DNA from: Sphingomonas rosea
GTDB lineage: Bacteria; Pseudomonadota; Alphaproteobacteria; Sphingomonadales; Sphingomonadaceae
DNA: 64,000 nucleotides
Direction of reading: 5' to 3'
Assembly (NCBI RefSeq): GCF_039538065.1
Contig: NZ_BAABBR010000001.1
Span: 2,022,501 to 2,086,500 of the forward strand
Shown here: positions 46,487-55,353 of the stretch, piece by piece
Layout: every line of letters begins with the position of its first letter
Position numbering within the stretch: position 1 is the first letter of the stretch
The notes under the pieces: model-generated
Databases searched by the model: none
What the model was told of the DNA's origin: nothing
What the model saw: the letters and a program-made list of their open reading frames with translations, nothing else
Translations under genes and position numbers: made by a program

Positions 46487-46533
46487 CCCGAGCCGCATAA
46501 TCTTCATCGGGCCCGGGATAGGTGGGACAAGCC

Positions 46534-47268
46534 ATGGGTGACATCGAAAAGGTCGACGCGGGCAAGCTGCACGGGCGATCGCTGCGCTATTACGACTTGG
46601 TGATGGCGGCATTCGTCACCATCCTGCTGCTTTCGAACATCCTCGGCGCGGGCAAGGTGGCGACCATCCACCTGCCGCTGGTCGGCGAATGGCCGTTCGG
46701 CGCGGGAATCCTCTTCTTTCCCTTGTCCTACGTCATCGGCGACATGCTGACGGAGGTCTATGGCTATGCCCACGCCCGGCGCTGCATCTGGGTCGGCACC
46801 ACGGCGCTCCTGTTCATGGCCTTCATGAGCTTCGTCGTGGTCGCGCTCCCGCCGGCGCCGACGTGGGAGGGCCAGGCGGCCTATGAGCAGGTCTTCGGCC
46901 AGGTCCCGCGGATCGTCATGGCCTCGATCGCGGCCTTCTGGGCGGGCGAGTTCGTCAATTCGATCGTGCTCGCGCGGATGAAGGTGTGGACACAGGGGCG
47001 CCACATGTGGACGCGCTTCGTCGGAAGCACGGTCGCCGGTCAGGGTGTGGACAGCCTGATCTTCTATCCGCTCGCCTTCCTGGGTGCCGCCGGCTGGACG
47101 AACGAGCTTGTGCTCAAGGTGCTGCTGACCCAATGGGCGCTCAAGGTCGGCTGGGAAGTATTGCTGCTTCCGGTGACCACGCAGATCGTCAAGGCGCTCA
47201 AGCGCCGCGAAGGAATGGATGTCTTCGATGAGCGTACCGATTTCACGCCTTTCGCTGCTCGCGTGTAG
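46534..47268 (+). CDS. yhhQ: Queuosine precursor transporter, YhhQ/VUT family
   Basis: A 244-aa six-helix membrane protein of the VUT (DUF165) family, whose E. coli member YhhQ imports queuosine precursors. Helix 1 is MAAFVTILLLSNILGAGKVA; FPLSYVIGDMLTEVYGY is the family signature, with conserved D and E at the membrane. GSTVAGQGVDSLIFYP near the C-terminus is also typical. An in-frame GTG 12 bp upstream is possible. The end overlaps the next gene by 50 bp. I saw no preQ1 riboswitch in front of it. Confidence 0.88.
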   Translation: MGDIEKVDAGKLHGRSLRYYDLVMAAFVTILLLSNILGAGKVATIHLPLVGEWPFGAGILFFPLSYVIGDMLTEVYGYAHARRCIWVGTTALLFMAFMSFVVVALPPAPTWEGQAAYEQVFGQVPRIVMASIAAFWAGEFVNSIVLARMKVWTQGRHMWTRFVGSTVAGQGVDSLIFYPLAFLGAAGWTNELVLKVLLTQWALKVGWEVLLLPVTTQIVKALKRREGMDVFDERTDFTPFAARV

Positions 47269-48916
47269 CGCGCTTCTCTCGGCCTGCACGGCGCAGCGCG
47301 CGCCGCTGGTCGAGCCGGTCGCGCCGGCAGCCCCGGTCGAGGTGCAGATCCTCGGCCTCAACGATTTCCACGGCAATCTCGAGACGCCCAAGGACCCGGT
47401 GCCGCTGCGCAATGCCGACGGGACCACGACCAAGTTCCGGGCCGGGGGCGCGGCGCAGCTGACCGCGACGCTCCAGCGCCTCCGGGCGGGGCACCAGAGC
47501 GTCACCGTGGCGGCCGGCGACCTGATCGGTGCGAGCCCGCTGGTCTCGGCCTATTTCCTCGACGAGCCGACCATCAGGGCGCTCGGCCTCGCGGGCCTCG
47601 AGCTCGCCTCGGTCGGCAATCACGAATTCGACAAGGGCGCGGGCGAGCTGCTGCGAATCCAGAACGGTGGCTGCGACAAGTTCACCACGCGCATTCCCTG
47701 CCGCCTCGAACCGCATGCGCCCGCAAGCTTCCGCTACCTTGCGGCCAACGTCCTGACCGAGCAGGGGACGACGCTGTTCCCGGCGACCGCGATCAAGCAG
47801 GTCGGCCCGGTCAAGCTCGGCTTCATCGGCATGACGCTGAAGGACACGGCCACGCTGGTGACGCCCGCGGGGGTCAAGGGCCTGACCTTCGCCGACGAGG
47901 CCGCGACCGCCAATGCGATGGTGCCCAAACTCAAGGCCGAGGGCGTCAACGCCATCGTGCTCCTCATTCACCAGGGCGGGCGCGTGCCGCCGATCTACGA
48001 TACGCTCGGCTGCGACGGCCTGTCGGGCGAGATCGTGCCGCTGCTCGGCAAGCTCGATCCGGCGATCTCGGTCGTGGTCAGCGGACACACCCATAACGCC
48101 TACACCTGCACGGTCGAGGCCGGCGGGGCGAAGCGGCTCCTGACCAGCGCGGGCAAGAACGGCTATCTGGTGACCGACATCCGGCTGACTTTCAGCCCGG
48201 GCTCGAACGCCCAACTGGTCGCAAGCAAGGCCGAGAACGTTCCCGTGCTCGCCGTCGCCGATCCCGCCGTCCAGGCGCTGGTCGCGCGCTATGTCGAGGC
48301 CGCGCGGCCTGCGTCCGAACGGGTGGTCGGCAAGCTGGTCGGCGCGGCGATGAAGGATCCCGACGATCACGAAAGTTCGGCCGCCGAACTTATCTCCGAT
48401 GCACAGCTCGCCGCGACCCGTGCGCCGAATCGCGGCGGGGCGCAGATCGCCTTCATCAACGCGAGCGGGGTGCGCACCGACCTCATTCCGCGCGCCGACG
48501 GAACGGTGACCTACGGCCAGATCTTCGCGCTCCAGCCGTTCGGCAACAATCTCGTCGTCAAGAGCCTGACGGGCGAACAGCTCAAGCGCCTGCTCGAGCA
48601 GCAGTTCAAGGTCGAGAACGGCAAGGCGCGAGTGGGATCGCTGCTGGTGCCCTCGGCGGGGTTCACCTTCCGCTATGACCTGTCGCGTCCCGACGGGCAG
48701 CGGATCGTCGACATGAGTCTGAACGGCAAGCCGATCGATCCGGCCGCGACCTACCGCATCAACGTCAACAACTTCCTCGCCAGCGGCGGCGACGGTTTTT
48801 CCGTGCTCGCCGAGGGCAAGGACGCATTCGACGCAGGGCTCGACCTCGACGCGCTCGAAGCCTGGCTTGCGACCAACCCGGTCGCGCCGAGGGTTGGCCG
48901 CGTCAGCGGGGTTTGA
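47219..48916 (+). CDS. 5'-nucleotidase/metallophosphatase lipoprotein (UshA-like)
   Basis: A 565-aa exported enzyme. The N-terminal signal peptide ends in LLSAC, a lipobox with C23 as the lipidated residue. The metallophosphoesterase domain (~40-330) has NDFHGN, AGDLIGAS, VGNHEFDKG and VSGHTHN metal motifs; the C-terminal 5'-nucleotidase domain (~355-540) has FINASGVRTDL and NNFLASGGDGF. It should release phosphate from nucleotides at the cell envelope. AAGGA lies 5 nt before the ATG used here; a second ATG three codons later is possible. Confidence 0.9.
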   Translation: MSSMSVPISRLSLLACSALLSACTAQRAPLVEPVAPAAPVEVQILGLNDFHGNLETPKDPVPLRNADGTTTKFRAGGAAQLTATLQRLRAGHQSVTVAAGDLIGASPLVSAYFLDEPTIRALGLAGLELASVGNHEFDKGAGELLRIQNGGCDKFTTRIPCRLEPHAPASFRYLAANVLTEQGTTLFPATAIKQVGPVKLGFIGMTLKDTATLVTPAGVKGLTFADEAATANAMVPKLKAEGVNAIVLLIHQGGRVPPIYDTLGCDGLSGEIVPLLGKLDPAISVVVSGHTHNAYTCTVEAGGAKRLLTSAGKNGYLVTDIRLTFSPGSNAQLVASKAENVPVLAVADPAVQALVARYVEAARPASERVVGKLVGAAMKDPDDHESSAAELISDAQLAATRAPNRGGAQIAFINASGVRTDLIPRADGTVTYGQIFALQPFGNNLVVKSLTGEQLKRLLEQQFKVENGKARVGSLLVPSAGFTFRYDLSRPDGQRIVDMSLNGKPIDPAATYRINVNNFLASGGDGFSVLAEGKDAFDAGLDLDALEAWLATNPVAPRVGRVSGV

Positions 48917-49718
48917 CGAACTTCAGCGTCATCCGGTCGCTCTCGCCGATGGCGAGATATTTGGCCTTGTCCTTGTCGCCGAGCCGGAGGGTCGGGGGCA
49001 GGGTCCAGACGCCCTCGGGATGGTCGGCGGTGTCGCGCTTGTTGGCGTTGACCTCGCTCGATCCGGCGTAGCGAAAACCCGCCTGCTCGGCGAGGCGGCG
49101 GACGGTCGAGACCTTGAGATAACCGCTGCTCTTCTCGCGCGCGCTGTCGGCGCTCTCGGGCAGGCGATGTTCCTCGATGCCGAGAACTCCGCCCGGCTTC
49201 AGCATGGCGTAGATCTGGCGGAAGGCTTCACTCGCATAGGGTTGCTCGCCCATCGCCCAATTGTGGACGTTGCGAAACGTCAGCACGACGTCGGCGCTGC
49301 CATCCGGCACTTTGACGTCACTGGCCGTACGAACCGGGAAGTTGGCGAGGCGAGCCTTGGCGAAGGGCGCCGGCTGCTTCGCCGAGAGGGCACGAAAGCC
49401 ATTGAGGCCGCGATCCGCCGCCGCGGCATAATAGGTCCCGCCGCCGTTGATGACGTAGGGCGCGATGATCTCGCTGTACCAGCCGCCGCCGGGGACGAGC
49501 TCGACCACGGTGTCCCTGGGGCGCACGCCGAAGAAGGCGAGGGTGGCGGCGGGATTGCGATAGCGGTCGCGGGCCCGGTTGGTATCGCTGCGCGCGGGCG
49601 AGGCTACGGCCTTGGCCAGTGCCTGCCGGTCCGCGTTTGAAAGGCTCGACGGCTGCGACGCCGCGGTCAGCCCGACGCACATCGCCGCCGCCATGATACC
49701 CATCCCCAATCGTCGCAT
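48903..49718 (-). CDS. Exported SAM-methyltransferase-like protein (COG4798-type)
   Basis: A 271-aa protein with an N-terminal signal peptide (MRRLGMGIMAAAMCVGLTAA, cleavage near ASQ) followed by a class I methyltransferase fold. The SAM-binding motif is VVELVPGGGWYSEIIAPYV, and DVVLTFRNVHNW and MLKPGGVLGIEEHRL follow as motifs post-I to III. The family is recognised as predicted methyltransferases, but SAM is not expected in the periplasm, so its biochemical role is unclear. It converges with the nucleotidase gene, overlapping by 14 bp. Confidence 0.82.
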   Translation of the reverse strand: MRRLGMGIMAAAMCVGLTAASQPSSLSNADRQALAKAVASPARSDTNRARDRYRNPAATLAFFGVRPRDTVVELVPGGGWYSEIIAPYVINGGGTYYAAAADRGLNGFRALSAKQPAPFAKARLANFPVRTASDVKVPDGSADVVLTFRNVHNWAMGEQPYASEAFRQIYAMLKPGGVLGIEEHRLPESADSAREKSSGYLKVSTVRRLAEQAGFRYAGSSEVNANKRDTADHPEGVWTLPPTLRLGDKDKAKYLAIGESDRMTLKFVKPR

Positions 49719-49841
49719 CTTCACTCCTCTGCGCAATTTATGTTCGCAACCCTGATCGACCATCGCACCGCCCCCGGCAACCGTGACGAAAGATCAGCCG
49801 AAGGAAACGTTAGTTTAACGCCTCGGGCGCATAGACGCGGC

Positions 49842-51602
49842 ATGCCGGCTTCGTCCCAGCGTGCTTCCAGGCGAAGCGCTACGTCCGAACCACTGCCCTT
49901 GTGGGCGGATGGGACGGTGCTGCTCGATGCCCTGCCGATCGCCGCCGCGATCCTCGAACTGGAAGCGGGCGGCATGCGGATCACGGCGCACAACCAGCGT
50001 TTCGCCGAAGCCGTCGCCGTCTCGAGCGCCTCGACGATGAACGGCCTGACGAAGATGTGCCTGAGCGGCGATGGCATAATCGCGACGTTCCTCGATGACT
50101 GGTTCGCGGACGACGGGCTCAGGGCTGACCTCGATTTTCGCGACGGGGCGGGGGTCGCCGCGCGTTTCTATCGCCTGAAGCTCGCGCCATTGCCGACGCA
50201 TGGCGAATGCCGGCGCGCGCTGCTGTCCGTGGTCGACCGCACCGCAGAGGTGCAGGCCGAGCGGACGCTCCGCGCCGAAATGCTGCGCGACAGCCTCACC
50301 GGCCTGCCGAATCGCCTGGCCTTCACCGAGATGGTCGAGGCCGCCGGTCGCAAGACCGACCCGTCGTTCAACGGCCACGCCGTTCTCGTCGTCGACATGC
50401 TCCGCTTCAGCCGGATCAACGAGAGCATGGGCAGCCTCGCGGGCGACGAACTCTTGATCACCTTTGCCCGGCGCCTGATCTCGGCGCTGCGGGCCGGCGA
50501 CGCGCTTGCGCGGACCGGCGGCAACGAATTCGGGATCGTGGTCGCGCTGCGCCGCGGCGGGGTGGCCGATGCGCTCAAGGCCGCGTCGCGAATTCAGGAA
50601 GTGATGCAGGCGCCGTTCCGCCTGAGCGAACTCGAGATCAAGGTCGAATGCGCGATTGGCGTCGCACTGATGCAACCCGACCAGGACGCCGAGGAGCTGT
50701 TCCGCAACGCCCAGTTCGCGGTCAAGCAGGCCAAGGCAAGCGGCCGTCCCGAAGTCTATGAGCCCAAGGAAGCGAGCCTCGCGCGGCGCCGCTTCTCGAT
50801 CGAAACCGAGCTTCGCCGTGCGCTTGATCGTGACCTGCTCGACCTCTTCTACCAGCCGCTGGTCGACCTCAAGACCGGCGAGGTCACGGGCTTTGAAGCG
50901 CTGGCCCGCTGGCACCACGAGGATCGGGGCGAGATCAGCCCGACCGAATTCATTCCGGTCGCCGAGGAAAGCGGACTGATCCTGACTCTTGGCCGCTGGG
51001 CCATGGACCGCGCGGCGACCACGCTCGCCGGCTGGGACGCCCGGGAAGGCGAGACGCTGCCGCTCTACGTCGGAGTCAATCTGTCGGCGATCCAGGTGGC
51101 GCGCGACGACATTGCCGCGATGGTTGCCGGCGCGTTGCGGTCGAGCGGGCTTTCGGGCGAGCGGCTCACGCTCGAACTGACCGAAAGCGCGATCGTGCAG
51201 GATCCGCGCCGCGCGACCCGCGTGTTCGACGCGCTGAAGGCGCTCGACACTACGGTGGCGATGGACGATTTCGGCACCGGCTATTCGAGTCTCGCCTACC
51301 TGCAGCGATTGCCGATCGACGTCCTCAAGATCGACCGCAGCTTTGTGACCGGCATGATGATCGATCCCGACAGCGTGGCGATCGTGCGGGCGGTGCTGAG
51401 CCTTGCCGACGCGCTCGGCATGGCGACCACTGCCGAAGGCATCGAGAGCCGCGAACTGGCGACCACGCTGGCCGCGCTCGGTTGCTCGTCGGGCCAGGGC
51501 TATTTCTTCGCCCGGCCGTTGGCGGCCGAGGATGCGATCGATTACTGGCGCAGCCGCCAGCGCCCCTCGCTCAAGCCGATCCTGACCCGCGTCCGCGGAT
51601 AA
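49842..51602 (+). CDS. GGDEF/EAL cyclic-di-GMP protein with degenerate GGDEF
   Basis: A cytoplasmic protein of 586 aa with a PAS-like N-terminal region (~20-140), a GGDEF domain (~150-310) and an EAL domain (~325-570). The active-site loop of the first domain is GGNEF (226-230), not GG[DE]EF, so diguanylate cyclase activity is doubtful. The EAL domain keeps E352-A-L, NLSAIQ, ELTES, DDFGTGYSS, KIDRSFV and AEGIES, which argues for a working c-di-GMP phosphodiesterase. I start at the ATG at 49842; the open frame extends 34 codons further upstream. Confidence 0.88.
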   Translation: MPASSQRASRRSATSEPLPLWADGTVLLDALPIAAAILELEAGGMRITAHNQRFAEAVAVSSASTMNGLTKMCLSGDGIIATFLDDWFADDGLRADLDFRDGAGVAARFYRLKLAPLPTHGECRRALLSVVDRTAEVQAERTLRAEMLRDSLTGLPNRLAFTEMVEAAGRKTDPSFNGHAVLVVDMLRFSRINESMGSLAGDELLITFARRLISALRAGDALARTGGNEFGIVVALRRGGVADALKAASRIQEVMQAPFRLSELEIKVECAIGVALMQPDQDAEELFRNAQFAVKQAKASGRPEVYEPKEASLARRRFSIETELRRALDRDLLDLFYQPLVDLKTGEVTGFEALARWHHEDRGEISPTEFIPVAEESGLILTLGRWAMDRAATTLAGWDAREGETLPLYVGVNLSAIQVARDDIAAMVAGALRSSGLSGERLTLELTESAIVQDPRRATRVFDALKALDTTVAMDDFGTGYSSLAYLQRLPIDVLKIDRSFVTGMMIDPDSVAIVRAVLSLADALGMATTAEGIESRELATTLAALGCSSGQGYFFARPLAAEDAIDYWRSRQRPSLKPILTRVRG

Positions 51603-51605
51603 GTC

Positions 51606-52526
51606 TCAGTCGCGCGGCGCTGCGGCGCGGCGAAGCCGGTCGTTGATGGCGAGGCCCAGCCCCTCGTCCGGGACGTGGGCGACGGCGATCCGGGGCGCCG
51701 CGGCCGAATCGGCGCGGTGAAGGCAATCGAACAATCGTGCCGCCGCTTCGACGAGGTCGCCCGACGCGCTGAGGCTGTCGTCGCCCGCGACCGATCCGAA
51801 GCCGATCAGCCATTCGCCCGCGCGCGCCGAACCGGCATCGAGCCGGACGGGCTTGCCGGGCGCATAATGGCTTTCGAGCATGCCCGGCGCCTCGATCCCG
51901 CGGGTCTCCTTGCTCGCATCGATTACGATCGGTCCGGGGCGCAGCAGCCGCAGCGAGCCGTCGGTCGCGGCGATGATGGTGCTCTCGAGCCCGTGCGCGG
52001 TCGGCCCGCCGTCGATCACCAGCGGGATCCGGCCATCGAGCGAGGCAAGCACATGCGCGGCGCGCGTAGGGCTGATCCGGCCGCTGGCGTTGGCGCTCGG
52101 CGCGGCCAGCGGACGGCCACTCGCCTCGAGCAAGGCGCGCATCGCCGGATGGGCGGGCACGCGCAATGCGATGCTCGACAAGCCCGCCGTGACGAGGCTG
52201 GCGATCGGGCTGTCGGCGGCGAGCGGGACGACGAGTGTCAGCGGCCCCGGCCAATATTGCTTCGCCAGCGCCAAAGCCGCCGCGTCGAATTCGCCCAGCC
52301 GCCGTGCCGCCGCAAGGTCGGGGACATGGACGATCAGCGGATTGAAGCTCGGCCGCCCCTTGGCGGCATAGATGCCCGCCACGGCCTCGGCATTGGTCGC
52401 GTCGGCGGCGAGGCCGTAGACGGTCTCGGTCGGCACCGCGACCGGATGCCCGGCGCGAATGAACGCCGCCGCGGCCGCGATCGCCTCGGGCCCGAACGGC
52501 CGTACTTCGGTCCTCTTGCCCGACAT
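51606..52526 (-). CDS. tsaC: L-threonylcarbamoyladenylate synthase (TsaC/Sua5)
   Basis: Makes threonylcarbamoyl-AMP for the universal tRNA t6A modification. At 306 aa it is the long Sua5 form. The YrdC domain (~10-200) has PTETVYGLAADATN, YAAKGRPSFNPLIVHV and SANASGRISPT. A C-terminal Sua5 domain (~215-300) follows after the linker containing GMLESHYAPGKPVRLD. It converges with the GGDEF/EAL gene with only 3 bp between stops. Confidence 0.93.
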   Translation of the reverse strand: MSGKRTEVRPFGPEAIAAAAAFIRAGHPVAVPTETVYGLAADATNAEAVAGIYAAKGRPSFNPLIVHVPDLAAARRLGEFDAAALALAKQYWPGPLTLVVPLAADSPIASLVTAGLSSIALRVPAHPAMRALLEASGRPLAAPSANASGRISPTRAAHVLASLDGRIPLVIDGGPTAHGLESTIIAATDGSLRLLRPGPIVIDASKETRGIEAPGMLESHYAPGKPVRLDAGSARAGEWLIGFGSVAGDDSLSASGDLVEAAARLFDCLHRADSAAAPRIAVAHVPDEGLGLAINDRLRRAAAPRD

Positions 52527-52576
52527 GATGCCGCCGCTATGGCAAAGCCGAACCAGTCACAAGGGAATGACGTCAC

Positions 52577-54253
52577 ATGGCGCTGCGCTGCCCGGTCGAA
52601 GAACAGCATTTCGTCCTCGAGCATGTGGTCCGGATCGCCGAGCTCACCAACGATGCCGACATCGTTGCCGCCGTACTTGAAGGCGCCGCGCAATATGCCG
52701 AGGGCGAGGTCGAGCCCCTGAACCGCATCGGCGACACGGTCGGCGCGAAATGGTCGCCCGACGGCGTTGCCATGCCGCAGGGCTTTCACGCGGCCTATCG
52801 CGATTTCGTCGAGGGCGGCTGGGGCACGATCAGCGCGCCCGAGGAAGCGGGTGGGCAGGGCCTGCCGCTGGCGCTCGGCGCGGCGGTGATGGAGGACCTG
52901 AACGCCGCCAACCTCGCCTTCGCGCTGTGCCCGATGCTGACCATGGGCGCGATCGAGGCGATTTCGGCGCACGGCTCGGATGAACAGAAGCGCGACTATC
53001 TGCCGCGGATCGTCAGCGGCGAATGGCCCGCGACGATGAACCTGACCGAGCCGCAGGCCGGTTCGGACGTCGGGGCGCTGCGGACCAGAGCGGTCCCGAA
53101 TGGCGACGGGAGCTGGGCGATCACTGGCTCCAAGATCTACATCACCTATGGCGAGCATGACCTTGCCGAGAACATCATCCACCTGGTGCTCGCCCGGACG
53201 CCCGACGCGCCGGCGGGGACTCGCGGCATCTCGCTGTTCCTGGTGCCCAAGATTCTGCCCGACGGCCGCCGCAACGATCTTCGCTGCGCCTCGATCGAGC
53301 ACAAGCTCGGGATCCATGCGAGCCCGACCTGCACCATGGCTTTCGGCGACGAGGGCGGGGCAACCGGCTGGCTGATCGGGCCCGAGCATGGCGGCATGCG
53401 GGCCATGTTCACGATGATGAATAACGCGCGCCTCAACGTCGGCCTGCAGGGCGTCGGAATCGCCGAGGCCGCGACCCAGCGGGCGGTCGCCTATGCGCTC
53501 GGCCGGGTGCAGTCGGCGCGCGCAGGCGGTTCGTCGCGCGAGGCCGTGGCGATCGAGCAGCATCCCGACGTCCGCCGGATGCTGCTGCGGATGCGGAGCC
53601 TCACCATGGGCGCCCGCGCGCTCGCTTATTATGCCTTCGGCCAGATCGACCGCGGCCATCGCGGCGACAAGGAGGCGGCGATGCGCGGCGACGTGCTGAC
53701 CCCGCTGGTCAAGGCTTGGGGCACGGACGTCGGCTGCGAGGTCGCGAGCCTCGGGATCCAGGTCCATGGCGGTATGGGCTTCGTCGAGGAAACGGGCGCC
53801 GCCCAGCACCTGCGCGACGCGCGGATCGCGCCAATCTACGAGGGCACCAACGGCATCCAGGCCGCCGACCTGGTCGGGCGCAAGCTCGGGCTCGACGGCG
53901 GTCTCGCCTTCGACAGCCTGATCGCCGACATCCGCGCCGAGGTCGAGGCACCGACCCTGTCGGCCCTGGTCGACGCGGTCGAGCTGGTCGCGACGACCCT
54001 GCGCGCCGCCGACACCGACGACCGCCTCGCAGGGAGCTATCCGTTCCTCACCATGAGCGCGGTGCTGACCGCGGGCTGGCTGCTCGAGCGGCAAGCCAAG
54101 GCGGCGGTCGGCGACACGCCGTTCGCGCAGGTCAAGCGCGCCGCGGCGGGCTATTTCCTGTCGGTTGTGGTGCCCGAGGCCCTCGGGCTTGCGGCGGGAG
54201 CGGAAGCGGGGGCCGAGCTGCTATACGCGGTGCCCGCCGAGGCGCTCGCCTAG
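52577..54253 (+). CDS. Acyl-CoA dehydrogenase
   Basis: FAD-dependent acyl-CoA dehydrogenase of 558 aa, the long subgroup with a C-terminal extension found in many proteobacteria. The FAD-binding region is MNLTEPQAGSDVG, then KIYITYGEHD. The catalytic base is the Glu in IAPIYEGTNGIQ, and QVHGGMGFVEE binds FAD from the partner subunit. Chain-length specificity cannot be read. It is not next to other beta-oxidation genes. Its stop overlaps the convergent GntR gene by 4 bp. Confidence 0.9.
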   Translation: MALRCPVEEQHFVLEHVVRIAELTNDADIVAAVLEGAAQYAEGEVEPLNRIGDTVGAKWSPDGVAMPQGFHAAYRDFVEGGWGTISAPEEAGGQGLPLALGAAVMEDLNAANLAFALCPMLTMGAIEAISAHGSDEQKRDYLPRIVSGEWPATMNLTEPQAGSDVGALRTRAVPNGDGSWAITGSKIYITYGEHDLAENIIHLVLARTPDAPAGTRGISLFLVPKILPDGRRNDLRCASIEHKLGIHASPTCTMAFGDEGGATGWLIGPEHGGMRAMFTMMNNARLNVGLQGVGIAEAATQRAVAYALGRVQSARAGGSSREAVAIEQHPDVRRMLLRMRSLTMGARALAYYAFGQIDRGHRGDKEAAMRGDVLTPLVKAWGTDVGCEVASLGIQVHGGMGFVEETGAAQHLRDARIAPIYEGTNGIQAADLVGRKLGLDGGLAFDSLIADIRAEVEAPTLSALVDAVELVATTLRAADTDDRLAGSYPFLTMSAVLTAGWLLERQAKAAVGDTPFAQVKRAAAGYFLSVVVPEALGLAAGAEAGAELLYAVPAEALA

Positions 54254-54603
54254 CTGCGTTCGAGCAGTTCCGCCGGGTCGATCCCGAGCCGCTCCATCTT
54301 GGCGCGGACGGCGGGCCATTCCTCACGGATGAAGAGGTCGCGCTCGCTGGTCGACAGGCGGTCGCGCGCGCCCTCGGCGACGAACATGCCGACCCCGCGG
54401 CGGACCACGATCAGGCCTTCGTCCTGGAAGCCCTGATAGGCCTTGGCGACGGTCAGCGGATTGGCGCCCTGATCGGCGGCGAAGGCACGGACCGAGGGGA
54501 GGGGGTCGCCGTCGCGATATCGGCCCGACACGATCGCGTCGGCGATGATGTCACGGAGCCGGACATAGACCGGCTTGCCTTCGGAGCGACCACGGAGCGT
54601 CAT
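54250..54603 (-). CDS. GntR-family transcriptional regulator (YtrA-type)
   Basis: A 117-aa repressor-like protein. The winged helix is VYVRLRDIIADAIVSGRYRD followed by LPSVRAFAADQGANPLTVAKAY, and GLIVVRRGVGMFVAEGA forms the wing. The short C-terminal helical tail without a ligand domain is the YtrA subfamily layout, which often controls ABC transporters. No ABC gene lies next to it. I start at MTLRGR; the upstream extension overlaps the nitroreductase gene. Confidence 0.87.
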   Translation of the reverse strand: MTLRGRSEGKPVYVRLRDIIADAIVSGRYRDGDPLPSVRAFAADQGANPLTVAKAYQGFQDEGLIVVRRGVGMFVAEGARDRLSTSERDLFIREEWPAVRAKMERLGIDPAELLERS

Positions 54604-54650
54604 GCTGTGGTAATACGGTGCGGCGCGAAAAAGTGCAAGTGGCGCTCGGG

Positions 54651-55232
54651 TCAGGGCTGCCAATGCCGGATGACCGCACGAGGGTCGGGCCGCGGCCGTT
54701 CCTCGAGCTCGCGACCGGGCTTGCCGATGAAGAAGAAGCCGACCACGCGCTCGTCCGGCGCTTGCGCGAAGGCGGCGCGGACGGTCGGGTCGAACGCCGC
54801 CCAGCCGGTGATCCAGCTTCCGACGTAGCCGAAGCTGTGGATTGCATGAAGGAGGTTCATCGCCGCCGCGCCGGCCGACATCTCTTGTTCGAACACCGGA
54901 ATCTTGTGATTCGCGACCGGCGCCGAGAGCATCACCACCAGCGCCGCGCCGTTGTGGGCGAAATCGCGGGCCTTCGCCCGATGTGCTTCGGTCGCGCCGG
55001 GGTCGTTATCGGACAGCGCGCGCAGCAGCAGGTCGGCAAGCGCATCGCGCTGGTCGTCACCAACGATGACGAAGCGCCAGGGCGCAAGCTTGCCATGGTC
55101 CGGCGTGCGAAGCGCCAGGCCGATCATCGCCTCGATCTCCGCCTCGGTCGGGCCCGGCCCGACCATCTCGCGCGGCCGTCCCGAGCGGCGGGTGGCGAGA
55201 TAGGAGCGGAGCGAGGTGAGGTCGTTGAACAT
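54651..55232 (-). CDS. Nitroreductase family protein (YdjA-like)
   Basis: FMN-dependent NAD(P)H oxidoreductase of 193 aa. The beginning SLRSYLATRRSGRPREMVGP and RTPDHGKLAPWRFVIV carry FMN phosphate-binding residues. AGAAAMNLLHAIHSFGYVGSWITG forms the central helices, and VVGFFFIGKP the C-terminal strand. This subgroup resembles E. coli YdjA, a small nitroreductase of uncertain natural substrate. The GntR gene lies 47 bp downstream and may be cotranscribed. I start at the second Met (MFNDLTSL). Confidence 0.88.
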   Translation of the reverse strand: MFNDLTSLRSYLATRRSGRPREMVGPGPTEAEIEAMIGLALRTPDHGKLAPWRFVIVGDDQRDALADLLLRALSDNDPGATEAHRAKARDFAHNGAALVVMLSAPVANHKIPVFEQEMSAGAAAMNLLHAIHSFGYVGSWITGWAAFDPTVRAAFAQAPDERVVGFFFIGKPGRELEERPRPDPRAVIRHWQP

Positions 55233-55353
55233 GGGCCACGGCCACATAGGGTTCAGCCCCGCCCGTCACAATGCGCTTGGCAGCGGGGACTTATCCCTTA
55301 AGGTGCCGCCACTTTTGCCGGCCAGGGCCGGTGCAGAACGGGATGAGTAGCGC

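Noticed and set aside
46438..46533. preQ1 riboswitch upstream of the queuosine-precursor transporter
   Set aside because: No preQ1-like stem followed by an A-rich tail is visible; the stretch contains a truncated palindromic repeat instead.
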